From NCBI GenBank assembly GCA_023444095.1, contig JAEZRP010000013.1, positions 68,508-132,507 of the forward strand: DNA of 64,000 nt, in the 5' to 3' direction. The stretch is from Bacillota bacterium (GTDB taxonomy: Bacteria; Bacillota; Clostridia; Christensenellales; Aristaeellaceae). The position numbers and the translations under genes were made by a program. The first letter of the stretch is position 1; every line of letters begins with the position of its first letter. Positions 16,767-25,983 of the stretch are shown in pieces. Below the pieces are notes generated by a model. The model did not search any database. It saw nothing but the letters and a program-made list of their open reading frames with translations, and had not been told where the DNA came from.

Positions 16767-18938
16767 TTACCGCCTCGGGCCGCGGTCGCCGCCGCGTCCG
16801 CCGCGGTCGCCGAAGTCGCGGCGCGGGGGACGGCGCACGGGCATGGCCTCGTTGTCGTACTTGATGTCGTTGCGGACGAGGTTGATGCGGCCCTGGCCGT
16901 CGATCTCCGCCACGCGGCACTCAAGGGTATCGCCGACCTTCACGACGTCCTCCACCTTCTCCACACGCTCATTGGCGAGCTTGGAGATGTGGATCATGCC
17001 ATCCTTGCCCGGGGCGTACTCGACGAACGCGCCGAAGGGCATGATGCGCGCGACGGTGCCGATAAAGACTTCTCCCACCTGCATCTCCTTCGCGATCCCC
17101 TCGATGATGGCCTTGGCCTTCTTCGCCGCCGCCTCGTCGTTGGTCGCGATATACACGCTTCCATCGTCCTCGATGTCGATCTTGACGCCGGTGTCCTCGA
17201 TGATCTTATTGATCATCTTGCCGCGCGGGCCGACGACCTCGCCAATCTTCTCGGGGTTGATCTTGAACTGGATGATCTTAGGCGCGTAGGGGCTGAGGTG
17301 CGCGCGCGGCTCCGTCAGCACCTCGAGCATCTTCCCGAGGATGTGCATGCGGCCGTCGAACGCCTGCGCCAGGGCCTGCCGGAGGATCGGCTCGTCGATG
17401 CCCTTGATCTTGATGTCCATCTGGATGGCCGTGATGCCCTGCGAGGTGCCCGCGACCTTGAAGTCCATGTCGCCCAGGAAGTCCTCGAGACCCTGAATGT
17501 CCGTGAGAACCGCGACCTTGCCGGTCTGGTCCACGTCCTTGATGAGGCCCATCGCCACGCCCGCGACCGGCCGCTTGATCGGCACGCCCGCGTCCATGAG
17601 CGCAAGGGTGGAGCCGCAAACGGACGCCTGCGAGGTGGAGCCGTTCGAGCTCATGACCTCGGAGACGAGGCGCAGGCAGTAAGGGAACTCCTCGATCGGG
17701 GGAATCATCGGCTCGAGCGCGCGCTCGGCGAGGGCGCCATGGCCGATCTCGCGGCGGCCGGGGCTGCGCGTGGGTTTCGCCTCGCCCGTGGAGTAGCCTG
17801 GGAAGTTGTAGTGGTGCATATAGCGCTTGGTGTCCTCGAGGCCGATTCCGTCGAGAATCTGGCGCTCGGAGACGGGCGCGATGGTCGCAACCGTCATAAC
17901 CTGCGTCTGACCGCGGGTGAACACACCCGATCCGTGCGCGCGGGGCAGAACGCCCGCCTCGCACCAGATGGGGCGAACCTCGGTCAGCTTGCGACCGTCG
18001 GGACGCACGCCGTCGTCGATGATGCGGCGACGCATGATCTCCTTCTGGATGGCGTACAAGGCGTCGCCGACCTCGCCCTCGCGGCCCGCGAATTCTTCCG
18101 CGAAATGCTCGGCGACTTCCTTCTTCACCTGTTCCTCACGCGCCTGGCGCTCGGAACGCTCGAAGGTTTCGAACATCCAAGCGACCTTGTCGTACGCGTA
18201 CGCGCGCACGGCGGCCTTGATGTCCTCGGCGGGCAGCTGGAGCGGGAACTCCTTCTTCTCGACGCCGATCTCGGAAACGATGTCGGCGATGAACGCGACG
18301 ATCTTCTTGATCTGCTCGTGTGCGAAGAGGATGCCGTTCAGCATCACTTCCTCGGAGACCTCGTTCGCGCCCGCCTCGACCATGAGGACGGCCTCGGAGG
18401 TGCCGGCGACGGTCAGACTGAGGGAAGACACTTCGCGCTGGGCGACGGTGGGGTTGACGACGTAGTTGCCGTCGATATAGCCGACGTTCACCGCGCCGAT
18501 GGGACCTGCCCACGGAATGAGCGAGATCGCAATCGCGGCGGAAGAACCGATCATCGCGGGGATGTCGGGGGTGTTGTCCTGCTCAACCGACATGACGGTC
18601 GCGACGACCGACACGTCGTGACGCATTCCCTTCGGGAACAGCGGGCGGAGCGGGCGGTCGATGAGGCGCGAGGTGAGGATCGCCTTCTCGCCCGGGCGGC
18701 CTTCGCGGCGGTTCCAGGAACCGGGGATGTGGCCGACGGAATAGAGCTTCTCCTCAAAGTCGACGCTCAGCGGGAAAAAGTCGATACCCGGGCGCGGGGT
18801 GTCCGCGACAGTGGCGGTGACGAGAACTGCAGTGTCACCGTAGCGCACGAAGGTCGCGCCAGACGCCTGCTCGGCGTACTTGCCGAACTCGAGGGTGAGC
18901 GTGCGGCCGCCCAGTTCCATGGAATAAGATTTGAACAT
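16767..18938 (-). CDS. pnp: Polyribonucleotide nucleotidyltransferase (PNPase)
   Basis: 723 aa phosphorolytic 3'-5' exoribonuclease of the RNA degradosome. Two RNase PH domains: the first includes SRLIDRPLRPLFPKG, the second GRREIGHGALAERAL with the phosphate-binding SNGSTSQASVCG. KH domain at IGEVVGPRGKMINKI, S1 domain at VGEVFIGTVARIMPFGAFV. The tail is Arg/Gly/Asp-rich (RRDFGDRGGRGGDRG). The ATG has AAGGAGGACGAAC upstream. It follows rpsO, the classic arrangement. Confidence 0.97.
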   Translation of the reverse strand: MFKSYSMELGGRTLTLEFGKYAEQASGATFVRYGDTAVLVTATVADTPRPGIDFFPLSVDFEEKLYSVGHIPGSWNRREGRPGEKAILTSRLIDRPLRPLFPKGMRHDVSVVATVMSVEQDNTPDIPAMIGSSAAIAISLIPWAGPIGAVNVGYIDGNYVVNPTVAQREVSSLSLTVAGTSEAVLMVEAGANEVSEEVMLNGILFAHEQIKKIVAFIADIVSEIGVEKKEFPLQLPAEDIKAAVRAYAYDKVAWMFETFERSERQAREEQVKKEVAEHFAEEFAGREGEVGDALYAIQKEIMRRRIIDDGVRPDGRKLTEVRPIWCEAGVLPRAHGSGVFTRGQTQVMTVATIAPVSERQILDGIGLEDTKRYMHHYNFPGYSTGEAKPTRSPGRREIGHGALAERALEPMIPPIEEFPYCLRLVSEVMSSNGSTSQASVCGSTLALMDAGVPIKRPVAGVAMGLIKDVDQTGKVAVLTDIQGLEDFLGDMDFKVAGTSQGITAIQMDIKIKGIDEPILRQALAQAFDGRMHILGKMLEVLTEPRAHLSPYAPKIIQFKINPEKIGEVVGPRGKMINKIIEDTGVKIDIEDDGSVYIATNDEAAAKKAKAIIEGIAKEMQVGEVFIGTVARIMPFGAFVEYAPGKDGMIHISKLANERVEKVEDVVKVGDTLECRVAEIDGQGRINLVRNDIKYDNEAMPVRRPPRRDFGDRGGRGGDRGPRR

Positions 18939-19045
18939 GTTCGTCCTCCTTGATTTCGTTTCTTATTCGAAAGCGCCGCGCCCCTGTGTGCAGACGCACG
19001 ATCGCGAACAGTCTTGTCCGCATTCCAGCGTCCGCACGCATGCGC

Positions 19046-19090
19046 GAAACGCCGCCGACTCGGGCTGCACCCGGGACGGCGGCGCGCTTT
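19046..19090 (-). terminator. Stable hairpin between rpsO and pnp
   Basis: GCCGCCG-TCCCGGG, loop TGCAG, CCCGA-G-TCGGCGGC on the minus strand, with little T behind it. In other bacteria this interval carries the rpsO terminator and an RNase processing site through which pnp limits its own mRNA. Only the hairpin is seen; the function is inferred. Confidence 0.55.
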
Positions 19091-19128
19091 GAATCACATC
19101 ATGTTACCCTTTGCCCCGCAAGCGTTCA

Positions 19129-19389
19129 TTACCTGCGCAGACTGAGCTTCGCGAGGATCGAGCGGTAGCTCTCGATGTCGGTGCTCTTGAGATAATCGAG
19201 TAGGCCGCGGCGCTGGCCGACCATGAGCAGAAGGCCGCGACGGCTGTGGTGGTCGTTCTTGTTCACCAGAAGGTGCTCGTTCAGGTGGTTGATGCGCGCG
19301 GTCAGAAGCGCGATCTGCACCTCGGGAGAGCCGGTGTCGCCTTCGTGGCGGGCGTACTCTTTGATGATTTCCTGCTTGTCGATGGTCAT
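19129..19389 (-). CDS. rpsO: 30S ribosomal protein S15
   Basis: 86 aa, binds 16S rRNA helices 20-22 early in assembly. Typical motifs GDTGSPEVQIALLTARIN, HHSRRGLLLMVGQRRGLLDYL and SYRSILAKLSLRR. Start MTIDKQEIIKEY with AGGAGGAATACCAC upstream. The frame runs further upstream to 19530 but the extra part is not part of S15. A 170-base leader precedes it. Confidence 0.97.
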   Translation of the reverse strand: MTIDKQEIIKEYARHEGDTGSPEVQIALLTARINHLNEHLLVNKNDHHSRRGLLLMVGQRRGLLDYLKSTDIESYRSILAKLSLRR

Positions 19390-19596
19390 GTGGTATTCCT
19401 CCTCATTCATATTCCCGCCTACCAAGCGCGCCGTCGGAGTCGTCGGACGACCGGGCATGCGGATCTCAGGCGCGCCGAACGCAATCAACGTCCGGTGCGG
19501 TCGCGGAGCGACCCGGTTTGCCGAAAGCAAACCAACCTCATGGCTCCTTTATTCTGCCACAAACTGTATTCTACCATACGCCGCCCCGTTTGTAAA
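19390..19596 (-). promoter_or_regulatory. rpsO promoter and structured leader
   Basis: TTTACA (19591-19596), 17-bp spacer, TAGAAT (19568-19573) with extended TGG, pointing at rpsO. The transcript would begin near 19561 and have about 170 bases before the ATG. Two adjacent hairpins follow its start: GGTTTGC-TTTCG-GCAAACC and GGTCGC-TCC-GCGACC. S15 represses its own translation through leader structures in several phyla; a similar role here is plausible but not shown. Confidence 0.6.
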
Positions 19597-19623
19597 CGCG
19601 CACAGCGTCTCTTTTCACAAATT

Positions 19624-20199
19624 TCATTTGGGATTCGGCACGTTTTCCTCCCGCCCGAGAAGGCGCGCGGCTCGCGCGGACTCTCCACCGGCGATCAGCC
19701 GCCGGATGAGCGTCGAGGACACAACTTCCCCGTGCTCCCGCACGCTCTTCATGACGACCGCCTCGTACCCAAGCTCCTCCGCCAGATTCCGGATCATTTT
19801 GGAGTTTCCGAGGCCCGACCGGCCAAATGTGTAATTCTCTCCCGCCACGACGGCGCGCGCGCGGGTCGCCGCGACGAGGCCGCGCAGATATTCCTCCGGC
19901 TCGACATTCATGAGCGCCCGCGTAAAGGGTTTCACGAGCGTCCAGTCCGCGCCGAGATCCTGAAACGCGGTTAGCCTTTCCTCGACCGTCATCAGCATTT
20001 CCGGGGCCGATCCCGGGCGGATCACACTCATGGGATGCCGGTCGAAGGTGCAGACCATGGCATCCAGATTCATGGCGCGCGCCAGAGCGACCGCCCGGCG
20101 AATGAGCGCGCGGTGACCCAGATGAACCCCGTCAAACATGCCGAGGGCCAGCACCGTTCCCGCGCCCGCATATTTTTTTTCGTCCGTAATGACCTTCAT
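19624..20199 (-). CDS. FAD synthetase domain protein (RibF without kinase domain)
   Basis: 191 aa. Nucleotidyltransferase motifs of the FMN adenylyltransferase half of RibF: ALGMFDGVHLGHRALI at residues 17-32 and the STLIRRLIAGG loop near the end; FTFGRSGLG-type site appears as NYTFGRSGLGN. Bifunctional RibF is about 310 aa; the ~125-residue riboflavin kinase domain is completely absent and the 90 bases before the rpsO promoter cannot hold it in any frame. It may make FAD from FMN supplied elsewhere. truB, its usual neighbour, is not here. Confidence 0.85.
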   Translation of the reverse strand: MKVITDEKKYAGAGTVLALGMFDGVHLGHRALIRRAVALARAMNLDAMVCTFDRHPMSVIRPGSAPEMLMTVEERLTAFQDLGADWTLVKPFTRALMNVEPEEYLRGLVAATRARAVVAGENYTFGRSGLGNSKMIRNLAEELGYEAVVMKSVREHGEVVSSTLIRRLIAGGESARAARLLGREENVPNPK

Positions 20200-20261
20200 T
20201 TCGTTCCCTTAACAAACGCCGCGGGATGGGCGGCGTCCTCATATCCCTTTCGGCAGAGTGC

Positions 20262-20918
20262 TTAATCTTCGTCTAGCACAATCCAGTCGATCCCCCGCGC
20301 CACGCGCGGATTTTCCTCGGCGAAGTGGTTTCCCGGCTCGATGGCGAACGTCACCTTCCCACCCCGGCCCTGCAGGAGGTCCGCCGCATCCCGCATTTTA
20401 TCCTCGATGGCCGAAAACCATGGGTTGCGCGTTCGCTTCTCGCGGTCGCCCACCGAGAAGTAGACGCGCGGGTGAGGCGTTTTCGTCTCGTTCGCCCGCA
20501 TGAACTCGATGAAATTCTTAAACCACAATGAGCCAGAGACGACCGCCGCTCCGCCGAACAGTTCCGTTTCGTAGAGAGCATACAGCGCGAAGAGCCCCGC
20601 CAGCGAGTAGCCTGCCAGCGCGCGCCACTCGATGAGAAGCCCCGCCTCCGCCTCGAACGCCGGAATCCTGTGCGCGAGCCGCGCGAGATATGCGTTCGCG
20701 CCGCCGCCGAAGTCCTCCCCGCCCTTCGCGCAACGGGGCGCCTTCCACGGACTGAGGTCGCGGCTCCAGTCCCAATCGCCGCCGACCGATACGAGCGCAA
20801 CGTCCTTCTCCGCCATGGCATCGTAGACCGCGCGCGTCCGCTCCTCGCCGGCCATGAGGTAGACCGCCCGCGCGGCGTCCCGCGCGCCGATCAGAGTCAA
20901 TTCCATGTCGCTAGGCAT
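20262..20918 (-). CDS. Alpha/beta-hydrolase (esterase D / Fes-like)
   Basis: 218 aa. Nucleophile elbow GYSLAG at about residue 107 and the acid/histidine region near GNHFAEENPRVARG at the end, consistent with the esterase family used for acyl or siderophore esters. No signal peptide. The start at 20918 overlaps the MgtC gene by 8 bp; MELTLIG at 20906 is an alternative. Substrate unknown. Confidence 0.8.
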   Translation of the reverse strand: MPSDMELTLIGARDAARAVYLMAGEERTRAVYDAMAEKDVALVSVGGDWDWSRDLSPWKAPRCAKGGEDFGGGANAYLARLAHRIPAFEAEAGLLIEWRALAGYSLAGLFALYALYETELFGGAAVVSGSLWFKNFIEFMRANETKTPHPRVYFSVGDREKRTRNPWFSAIEDKMRDAADLLQGRGGKVTFAIEPGNHFAEENPRVARGIDWIVLDED

Positions 20919-21588
20919 GCGTCGTCCGAACCCCGAGCACGTTTACATATTCCGAGAGGTCGTTGACAATGTCCGTATAGTTGACCTCGTGGGGAAGGTG
21001 CAGGGTGTATGTATTGGTGTAGACGTTGTGGTCGTCCTGCGCCTCGACAGTGAAGTCGAGATCGAGCGTCTTGACGCCGCGCTCATCGAAGTAGGCGTTG
21101 ATAAAGTCAATCGTCTGCACCCGGTGCACGAACTTGATCTCGATCTTCTTGACCGCGTTCACGCGCACGATCTTCTGCATCATGAGAAGCACCACCAGAA
21201 CCAGCGCGCCGCCGACCAGCGCGATGAAGTAGTATCCGTAGCCGACCGCGATCCCGAGGCAGGCAGCGTTCCAGAGGGAGGCCGCGGTCGTCAGACCCTC
21301 GATCTTCTTGTTCGTCATAAAGATCGTGCCGGCGCCCAGGAAGCCCACGCCGGTAATGACCTGCGCGGCGAGCCGCCCGAAGTTGTACGTCACCTGCTCG
21401 TCGCCGGACACCGGGTTCAGTGCGTTCGCGAACATGCATTCCATGAGGGAGACCGTGCATGCGCCCATCGCGACCAGCACGTGCGTGCGCATGCCCGCGG
21501 GGCGGTTCTTATACTCGCGCTCGATGCCGATTGCAAGACCCACGCCGATCGACAGGGCGATCCTCAAAAGCACCACATACCATTCCAT
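20911..21588 (-). CDS. MgtC/SapB family membrane protein
   Basis: 225 aa. N-terminal 4-5 helix MgtC domain: LSIGVGLAIGIEREYKNRPAG, RTHVLVAMGACTVSL, AAQVITGVGFLGAGTIF, GLTTAASLWNAACLGIAVG are all family hallmarks. A soluble ACT-like domain of ~85 residues follows. Members affect Mg2+ adaptation or ATP synthase in pathogens; in environmental Firmicutes the role is unknown. GGAAGGTG precedes MEWYVVLL. Confidence 0.93.
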   Translation of the reverse strand: MEWYVVLLRIALSIGVGLAIGIEREYKNRPAGMRTHVLVAMGACTVSLMECMFANALNPVSGDEQVTYNFGRLAAQVITGVGFLGAGTIFMTNKKIEGLTTAASLWNAACLGIAVGYGYYFIALVGGALVLVVLLMMQKIVRVNAVKKIEIKFVHRVQTIDFINAYFDERGVKTLDLDFTVEAQDDHNVYTNTYTLHLPHEVNYTDIVNDLSEYVNVLGVRTTHA

Positions 21589-21684
21589 GAAAGCACCTTC
21601 CATATCCAAATCAACCGGTCCCTTAGAAAATGAAACAGGCGCAGCCCGATTGGAACGGGCCGGCCGCTTCATGAAACCCTATCC

Positions 21685-23637
21685 TCAGTCAGCCTTCTGT
21701 TTGATCACGCCCATTGGAAACTGCGAAATCCGAAGACAAGTCGATCCGTACGGAACGAGCTTGATCGTGCGGATGTCCTCCTCCGAGACTCCCGGCATGA
21801 TAGGCACATTCGCACAACTCGCGCCGTCCATGGGCCAGATGATCCGCGCGGCCTTCGCTAGCACGTGCGCGGCAGGCTCGGCCTTCCCGAACGCACGCGC
21901 CTTCTCCGGCTCCATGACGCCCTTTTTCGGTTCGTCCGCCATGATGGCGAAGCCCCACTCCCCGTCGGTCGTGACCTTCCAGTCCGGGAACGCGCCGCCC
22001 GTCAGCTTCTCCCAGTTTTCCTCGGGCTGAAGCGCCATGAGGAGCGGCCCGTACTCGACCGTCACCGACTGGTGGTGCCAGTGCTTCTTGACGCGCGGCT
22101 GGGTGGGCAACTCGAGCCTGAGACTGTCGCCCGTCCTCCACTTCCGGCGGATGCACGCAGTCTCGCCCGCGCGCACCTGCATGATCTCGCCGTCCGGCAA
22201 AAAGATCATAGGCTGCGATACCCAGAAGGGAATGCGCAGGTAAAGCGGGAACTCGACCGGGTGCTTGACGGTCACCTCGATCTCCACATCCTGCGAGAAC
22301 GGATAGTTGCCAGAGACGCTCAGTTTCGCCGGAACGCCCGCGAGCCGCGTCTTTACCGTGCAAGGCGCGTAGCTCACCGCAGAGAGCCCGCCGTCGTTCG
22401 TCGCGTACCAAAGAGAGCTTACGAACTTCGGCCAGCCCTGATGATAGTTCGCGGTGCAGCAGCCGAAATTCGGCGAAAATCCGTATATGTTCGCGTCCTC
22501 GCCGTTGTTGTACCAATTGCGCTTGTCGCGCGAAACCTTGATCTGGTTTGCCTGCTGGTCATACTGGTGCGCGGTCATGTCCGCGTTGAACGCAGCGGGA
22601 AGCGCGTTGTAGGCGAGCTTCTCGAGGATGTCCGGCAGGTCGTCCCCGAAGTTGCCCGCGCCGATCAAAGTTTCGAGCGTATACATCAGCTCGACCACCG
22701 CGCACAGCTCCGTGCCCTGCGTGGGGCTCGATCCGTTCAGGTGCTCGTCGCCCGTAAACATGCCGTAGCCGACGCCGTGGTACTTCATGAGCTTGGGCCA
22801 GCCGAAGTTGAAGCCGCCCTGCTCCTTGAAGCCGGAGCGGAACATGTTGATGATGCCCGGCGTCTTGAGCCCCATCGCAACGTTCACCACATGCGAAAGG
22901 TGGTACTGCGTGCGGAAGTAAGGCCTGTGCTCGCCCTCGAGCTTCTCCTCCTTTTCCTCCTCGAGCGCCTCCGAAAGCCGTTCCCAGCGGAGTGACCGAC
23001 TCATGGGCTGCGTGATCGGGAACGTGTGGAAGAAGTTCGGCCAGTCGAGCGTTTGGGCGCGCAGGCGCTTGCAGAGCTCGACGAGATAGCTCTGTCCCGT
23101 CAGGTTATAAAACCACAGCGCCACGTGCATGTTCTCGCCGCCGCGCGCCACCGCCCAATCCCGAAGCTGGTGCTTCTGGAGATTGAAGTACTGGTAGCGG
23201 AAGAACTTGTCCATGAGCACCAGGACGCGCTTGTCATTTGTCGCCTCGAAGTATTGCTTGAGCGCCTTGAGCGCCACCATGCGCGGCCAGTAATCGTCGT
23301 TGCCCTCCGGACCGAACCAGCCGTCCTCGCGCTGCGAGGCGAGAATCCATTCGATGAAGCGCATCGCGATTCCCTTGAGCGATTCGTCGTCCAGCGCCCA
23401 CGCGAGCGGAACCAGCCCATCGAGGTAGTAAGGCGCGCGCTCCCAGGCATCGCCCGTTCCGCCCAGCCAGCCGCAGTGCTCGCCCACGTCTTCCCACATC
23501 TCATGGAGCCGCCCCGTCAGACCGTCCGCCTGCGTGCGCAGCTGCTCCAGGAGCCAGCCTTCGGGCTTGATGGACCCGAGCGGCAGCCCCGCGAGCGTGT
23601 TGGGCGTCAATGGCGTGCGGTTGAAAAGCGGCTTCAT
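21685..23637 (-). CDS. Glycoside hydrolase family 127 (beta-L-arabinofuranosidase)
   Basis: 650 aa, cytoplasmic (no signal peptide). Key GH127 features are visible: the catalytic-pocket glutamate and cysteine in SPTQGTELCAVVELMYTLE, and the paired cysteines FGCCTANYHQGW, matching the zinc/cysteine site of HypBA1. Substrates in the family are beta-L-arabinofuranosides from plant cell-wall glycoproteins, suggesting a gut or plant-litter habitat. No sugar transporter adjoins it; it ends an operon with an rRNA methyltransferase and a sigma factor. Confidence 0.9.
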   Translation of the reverse strand: MKPLFNRTPLTPNTLAGLPLGSIKPEGWLLEQLRTQADGLTGRLHEMWEDVGEHCGWLGGTGDAWERAPYYLDGLVPLAWALDDESLKGIAMRFIEWILASQREDGWFGPEGNDDYWPRMVALKALKQYFEATNDKRVLVLMDKFFRYQYFNLQKHQLRDWAVARGGENMHVALWFYNLTGQSYLVELCKRLRAQTLDWPNFFHTFPITQPMSRSLRWERLSEALEEEKEEKLEGEHRPYFRTQYHLSHVVNVAMGLKTPGIINMFRSGFKEQGGFNFGWPKLMKYHGVGYGMFTGDEHLNGSSPTQGTELCAVVELMYTLETLIGAGNFGDDLPDILEKLAYNALPAAFNADMTAHQYDQQANQIKVSRDKRNWYNNGEDANIYGFSPNFGCCTANYHQGWPKFVSSLWYATNDGGLSAVSYAPCTVKTRLAGVPAKLSVSGNYPFSQDVEIEVTVKHPVEFPLYLRIPFWVSQPMIFLPDGEIMQVRAGETACIRRKWRTGDSLRLELPTQPRVKKHWHHQSVTVEYGPLLMALQPEENWEKLTGGAFPDWKVTTDGEWGFAIMADEPKKGVMEPEKARAFGKAEPAAHVLAKAARIIWPMDGASCANVPIMPGVSEEDIRTIKLVPYGSTCLRISQFPMGVIKQKAD

Positions 23638-23640
23638 TCT

Positions 23641-24777
23641 TTACACCTCGTCTGCGCGGCGAACCGCGTCGAAAATGTGGTATTCGCATTCGATTCGTCC
23701 GTTATAGTACCTGCGGCGGCGGCTCGCACGGCGGCCGTATTCGCGCTCGAAGCCCATATCGGCCGAGAACGCGCAAAGCGCCCAGCCCGGATGCCGCACC
23801 TGCAGCGCGCCAAGCTGACGCGCCACCGCATGCGCCGCCCGCACGTTGTCGAGCCTTTCGCCATAGGGCGGATTCGCGACGAACACGCCCGGCTCGCCCG
23901 TGCGGTTCACGTCGCGCAGATCCTTTACCTCGAGTTCAATCCGCCCCCCGAGCCCCGCCTGGCGCACGTGCCGCCGGGCGAGCTCGATCGCCTCCGGGTC
24001 GATGTCCGAACCCGCGACGCGCAGGGGACGCTCATAGTTTTTGTCATAGCTCGACTTCGCTGCCCTGCGGATCGACTCGCATGCGTCCTTGTCGACCGAT
24101 TCCCAGTTTTCCATGGAGAACTTGCGCAAAAGCCCCGGCGCGCGCCCGAGCGCGATGAACGCGGCCTCGATGAGGAGCGTCCCCGTGCCGCAGCAGGGGT
24201 CGTAAAAGGGCATCTTGGGGTGCCACCCGCTCTGGAGAACGAGCGCGGCAGCGAGCGTCTCCCGCAGGGGCGCCTCGCCGTTCCACGTGCGGTAGCCGCG
24301 CTTTGAAAGCGCCTCGCCCGAGGAATCGACGGCGACCGTCACCTCGTCCGCGCGGATCGTGATGTCGATCTGGTACGTCGCGCCCGTCTCGGAGAACCAA
24401 TCCTCGCGATACGCGCCTTTCAGCCGTTCGACCATGGCGCGCTTCCCGATTTTCTGGACGTCTGAAGGGCTCATGAGCTGGCTTTTGACGCACTTGGCGC
24501 GGATCGGGAACGCCGCGTCCTTCGGGAGCAGTTTCTCCCATTCGATGGCCTTGACGCCCTGAAACAGTTCCTCGAAACTCTTCGCGGGAAACCGGCCCAT
24601 CACGAGCAGAATCCGGTCCGCCGTCCTGAGCCACAGATTGGCCGTGAACGCGTCCCTGAAATCCCCCTCAAACTCCGCGCCGCCCGCGTCCATGACGCGC
24701 GCGTTCATGCCGAGGTGCTTCAGATCCCGGCTTACCATTCCCTCAAGTCCCAGCGCCGCCGACGCGATCCACTTCAC
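23641..24777 (-). CDS. THUMP-domain 23S rRNA methyltransferase (RlmL/YpsC type)
   Basis: 378 aa. THUMP domain about residues 50-160 (DAFTANLWLRTADRILLVMG), then a Rossmann SAM domain with DPCCGTGTLLIEAA (motif I/SAM), GSDIDPEAIELARRHV and the catalytic NPPYGER tetrad used for N2-methylguanine. Corresponds to the N-terminal half of E. coli RlmL. Its start overlaps the sigma-factor stop by 4 bp; it ends 3 bp before the GH127 start. Confidence 0.93.
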   Translation of the reverse strand: MKWIASAALGLEGMVSRDLKHLGMNARVMDAGGAEFEGDFRDAFTANLWLRTADRILLVMGRFPAKSFEELFQGVKAIEWEKLLPKDAAFPIRAKCVKSQLMSPSDVQKIGKRAMVERLKGAYREDWFSETGATYQIDITIRADEVTVAVDSSGEALSKRGYRTWNGEAPLRETLAAALVLQSGWHPKMPFYDPCCGTGTLLIEAAFIALGRAPGLLRKFSMENWESVDKDACESIRRAAKSSYDKNYERPLRVAGSDIDPEAIELARRHVRQAGLGGRIELEVKDLRDVNRTGEPGVFVANPPYGERLDNVRAAHAVARQLGALQVRHPGWALCAFSADMGFEREYGRRASRRRRYYNGRIECEYHIFDAVRRADEV

Positions 24778-25541
24778 GGTTTTTCCTCCGCAGTTTCCAT
24801 ATAGCCGCGCATCGCCTGCAAGGCCCTTCTCTCTGCGCGGGAGACCGACATCTGGGAGATCCCAAGCCGTCCCGCGATGTCGCGCTGGGAAAGCCCGTCA
24901 TAGAATCGATACCGGATGATTTCCTTCTGTTGGTCAGTCAGCCTCTCCATCGCGCGCCGCAGCAAATCGCCCCTCTCGAAGTCGGTATACCCCTTCTCCT
25001 CGAAGCCCAGATACGCGGACAGCGGCGTTTCGCTCTCGTCGGATTCGGGGGTCGAATCGAGGGACGCGGGCCTGGTCGCGCCGCGCAGGTCGAGCCCTTC
25101 GAGAACCGTCTCGACCGAAACGCCCATGCGCTCGGCAAGTTCCTCCGGCGTCGGCTGGCGGAACAGTTCCTGAGAAAGTTCCGCGATAGCCTTTTCAATG
25201 GACTTGATCAGTTCGCTCGAGTTGCGCGGGAGCCGGATCACGCGCGCCCGGTCGCGGAAATAATTTTTGACCTCGCCGATCATCGTCGGAGTCACGAAGC
25301 TCGCGAATTTGACGCCTCGGTTGGGATCATAGCGGCCGACGGCCTTGAACAGCGCGAGCGACGCGACCTGATAGAGGTCGTCATAATCGACCCCCCGCCC
25401 GGAAAAGCGCGCGGCAACCATGGCGGCGATATTCAGATGCATCTCAACGATCCTGTCCCGCAGGGCCGGGTCGCCCGTGGCCGCAAATTCGGTCAATAGC
25501 GGCTCGGCATCCAAAGCGGAACGTCGCGCAGTTTCACACAT
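24774..25541 (-). CDS. SigB/SigF/SigG-family RNA polymerase sigma factor
   Basis: 255 aa. Region 2 is GVDYDDLYQVASLALFKAV and FASFVTPTMIGEVKNYFRD; region 3 contains ELFRQPTPEELAERMG; region 4 ends with GLSQRDIAGRLGISQMSVSRAERRALQ. This is the group of sporulation SigF/SigG and stress SigB. The gene order anti-sigma then sigma supports it. No SpoIIAA-like anti-anti-sigma gene is present. GGAGGATAC lies inside the end of the anti-sigma gene. Confidence 0.9.
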   Translation of the reverse strand: MCETARRSALDAEPLLTEFAATGDPALRDRIVEMHLNIAAMVAARFSGRGVDYDDLYQVASLALFKAVGRYDPNRGVKFASFVTPTMIGEVKNYFRDRARVIRLPRNSSELIKSIEKAIAELSQELFRQPTPEELAERMGVSVETVLEGLDLRGATRPASLDSTPESDESETPLSAYLGFEEKGYTDFERGDLLRRAMERLTDQQKEIIRYRFYDGLSQRDIAGRLGISQMSVSRAERRALQAMRGYMETAEEKP

Positions 25542-25551
25542 GTATCCTCCA

Positions 25552-25950
25552 TCAGCGCGGCAGTCGCGCCACGAGCCGGATCGAGTTGACGACCCCGTTC
25601 ACGGCCACTACCTCGGCCTCGTCCACGAGGGACGCGAGGATGCACCTCGCCACCTCGAGCTCGGTTTCGCCAAGGGCGATTCCGGTCCGGCAACCATCCG
25701 CGCATTCGCATGTAAACACCATGCAGCATTTGCCCAGTCGGAATTTCAAGGCGATGCGCCCCGGAGGCGCAATCTGCGCCATCATCAGTCCGAGCGATTC
25801 CTCGACGGCCATCTTCAGATCGTCGAGCGCATCGACAGTCAGTCCCGCGCGCGCAAGCACGCCGGACGCGGTCAGCCGGGCGACAAGCATCATATCCCGG
25901 TCGGCCGGCAGCGACATGTCGATGTATCGATCAAGATCCCCTTCGCGCAT
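25552..25950 (-). CDS. Anti-sigma factor, degenerate SpoIIAB/RsbW-like GHKL protein
   Basis: 132 aa. The GHKL N-box region aligns as DDLKMAVEESLGLMM, but the Mg2+-binding Asn of SpoIIAB is Leu, and the later DxGxG ATP-lid motif is not seen. The gene is immediately upstream of a sigma factor. Thus it may bind sigma without using ATP, unlike SpoIIAB. The ATG at 25950 has GGAAGG 8 bp upstream; the frame can start at 25974 but its GGGAGG would touch the ATG. Family assignment is by pattern plus context. Confidence 0.7.
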   Translation of the reverse strand: MREGDLDRYIDMSLPADRDMMLVARLTASGVLARAGLTVDALDDLKMAVEESLGLMMAQIAPPGRIALKFRLGKCCMVFTCECADGCRTGIALGETELEVARCILASLVDEAEVVAVNGVVNSIRLVARLPR

Positions 25951-25983
25951 CAAATCATCCTTCCACCCATACATCCTCCCTCT

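Noticed and set aside
16693..16920. N-terminal extension of the HD protein frame
   Set aside because: It reads through the 3' end of pnp in another frame and is only Pro/Arg-rich; the ATG at 16692 fits the HD family.
16989..18953. 654-codon plus-strand frame opposite pnp
   Set aside because: It is the antisense mirror of a G+C-rich pnp. The protein is low-complexity Arg/Asp/Val/Leu without any motif.
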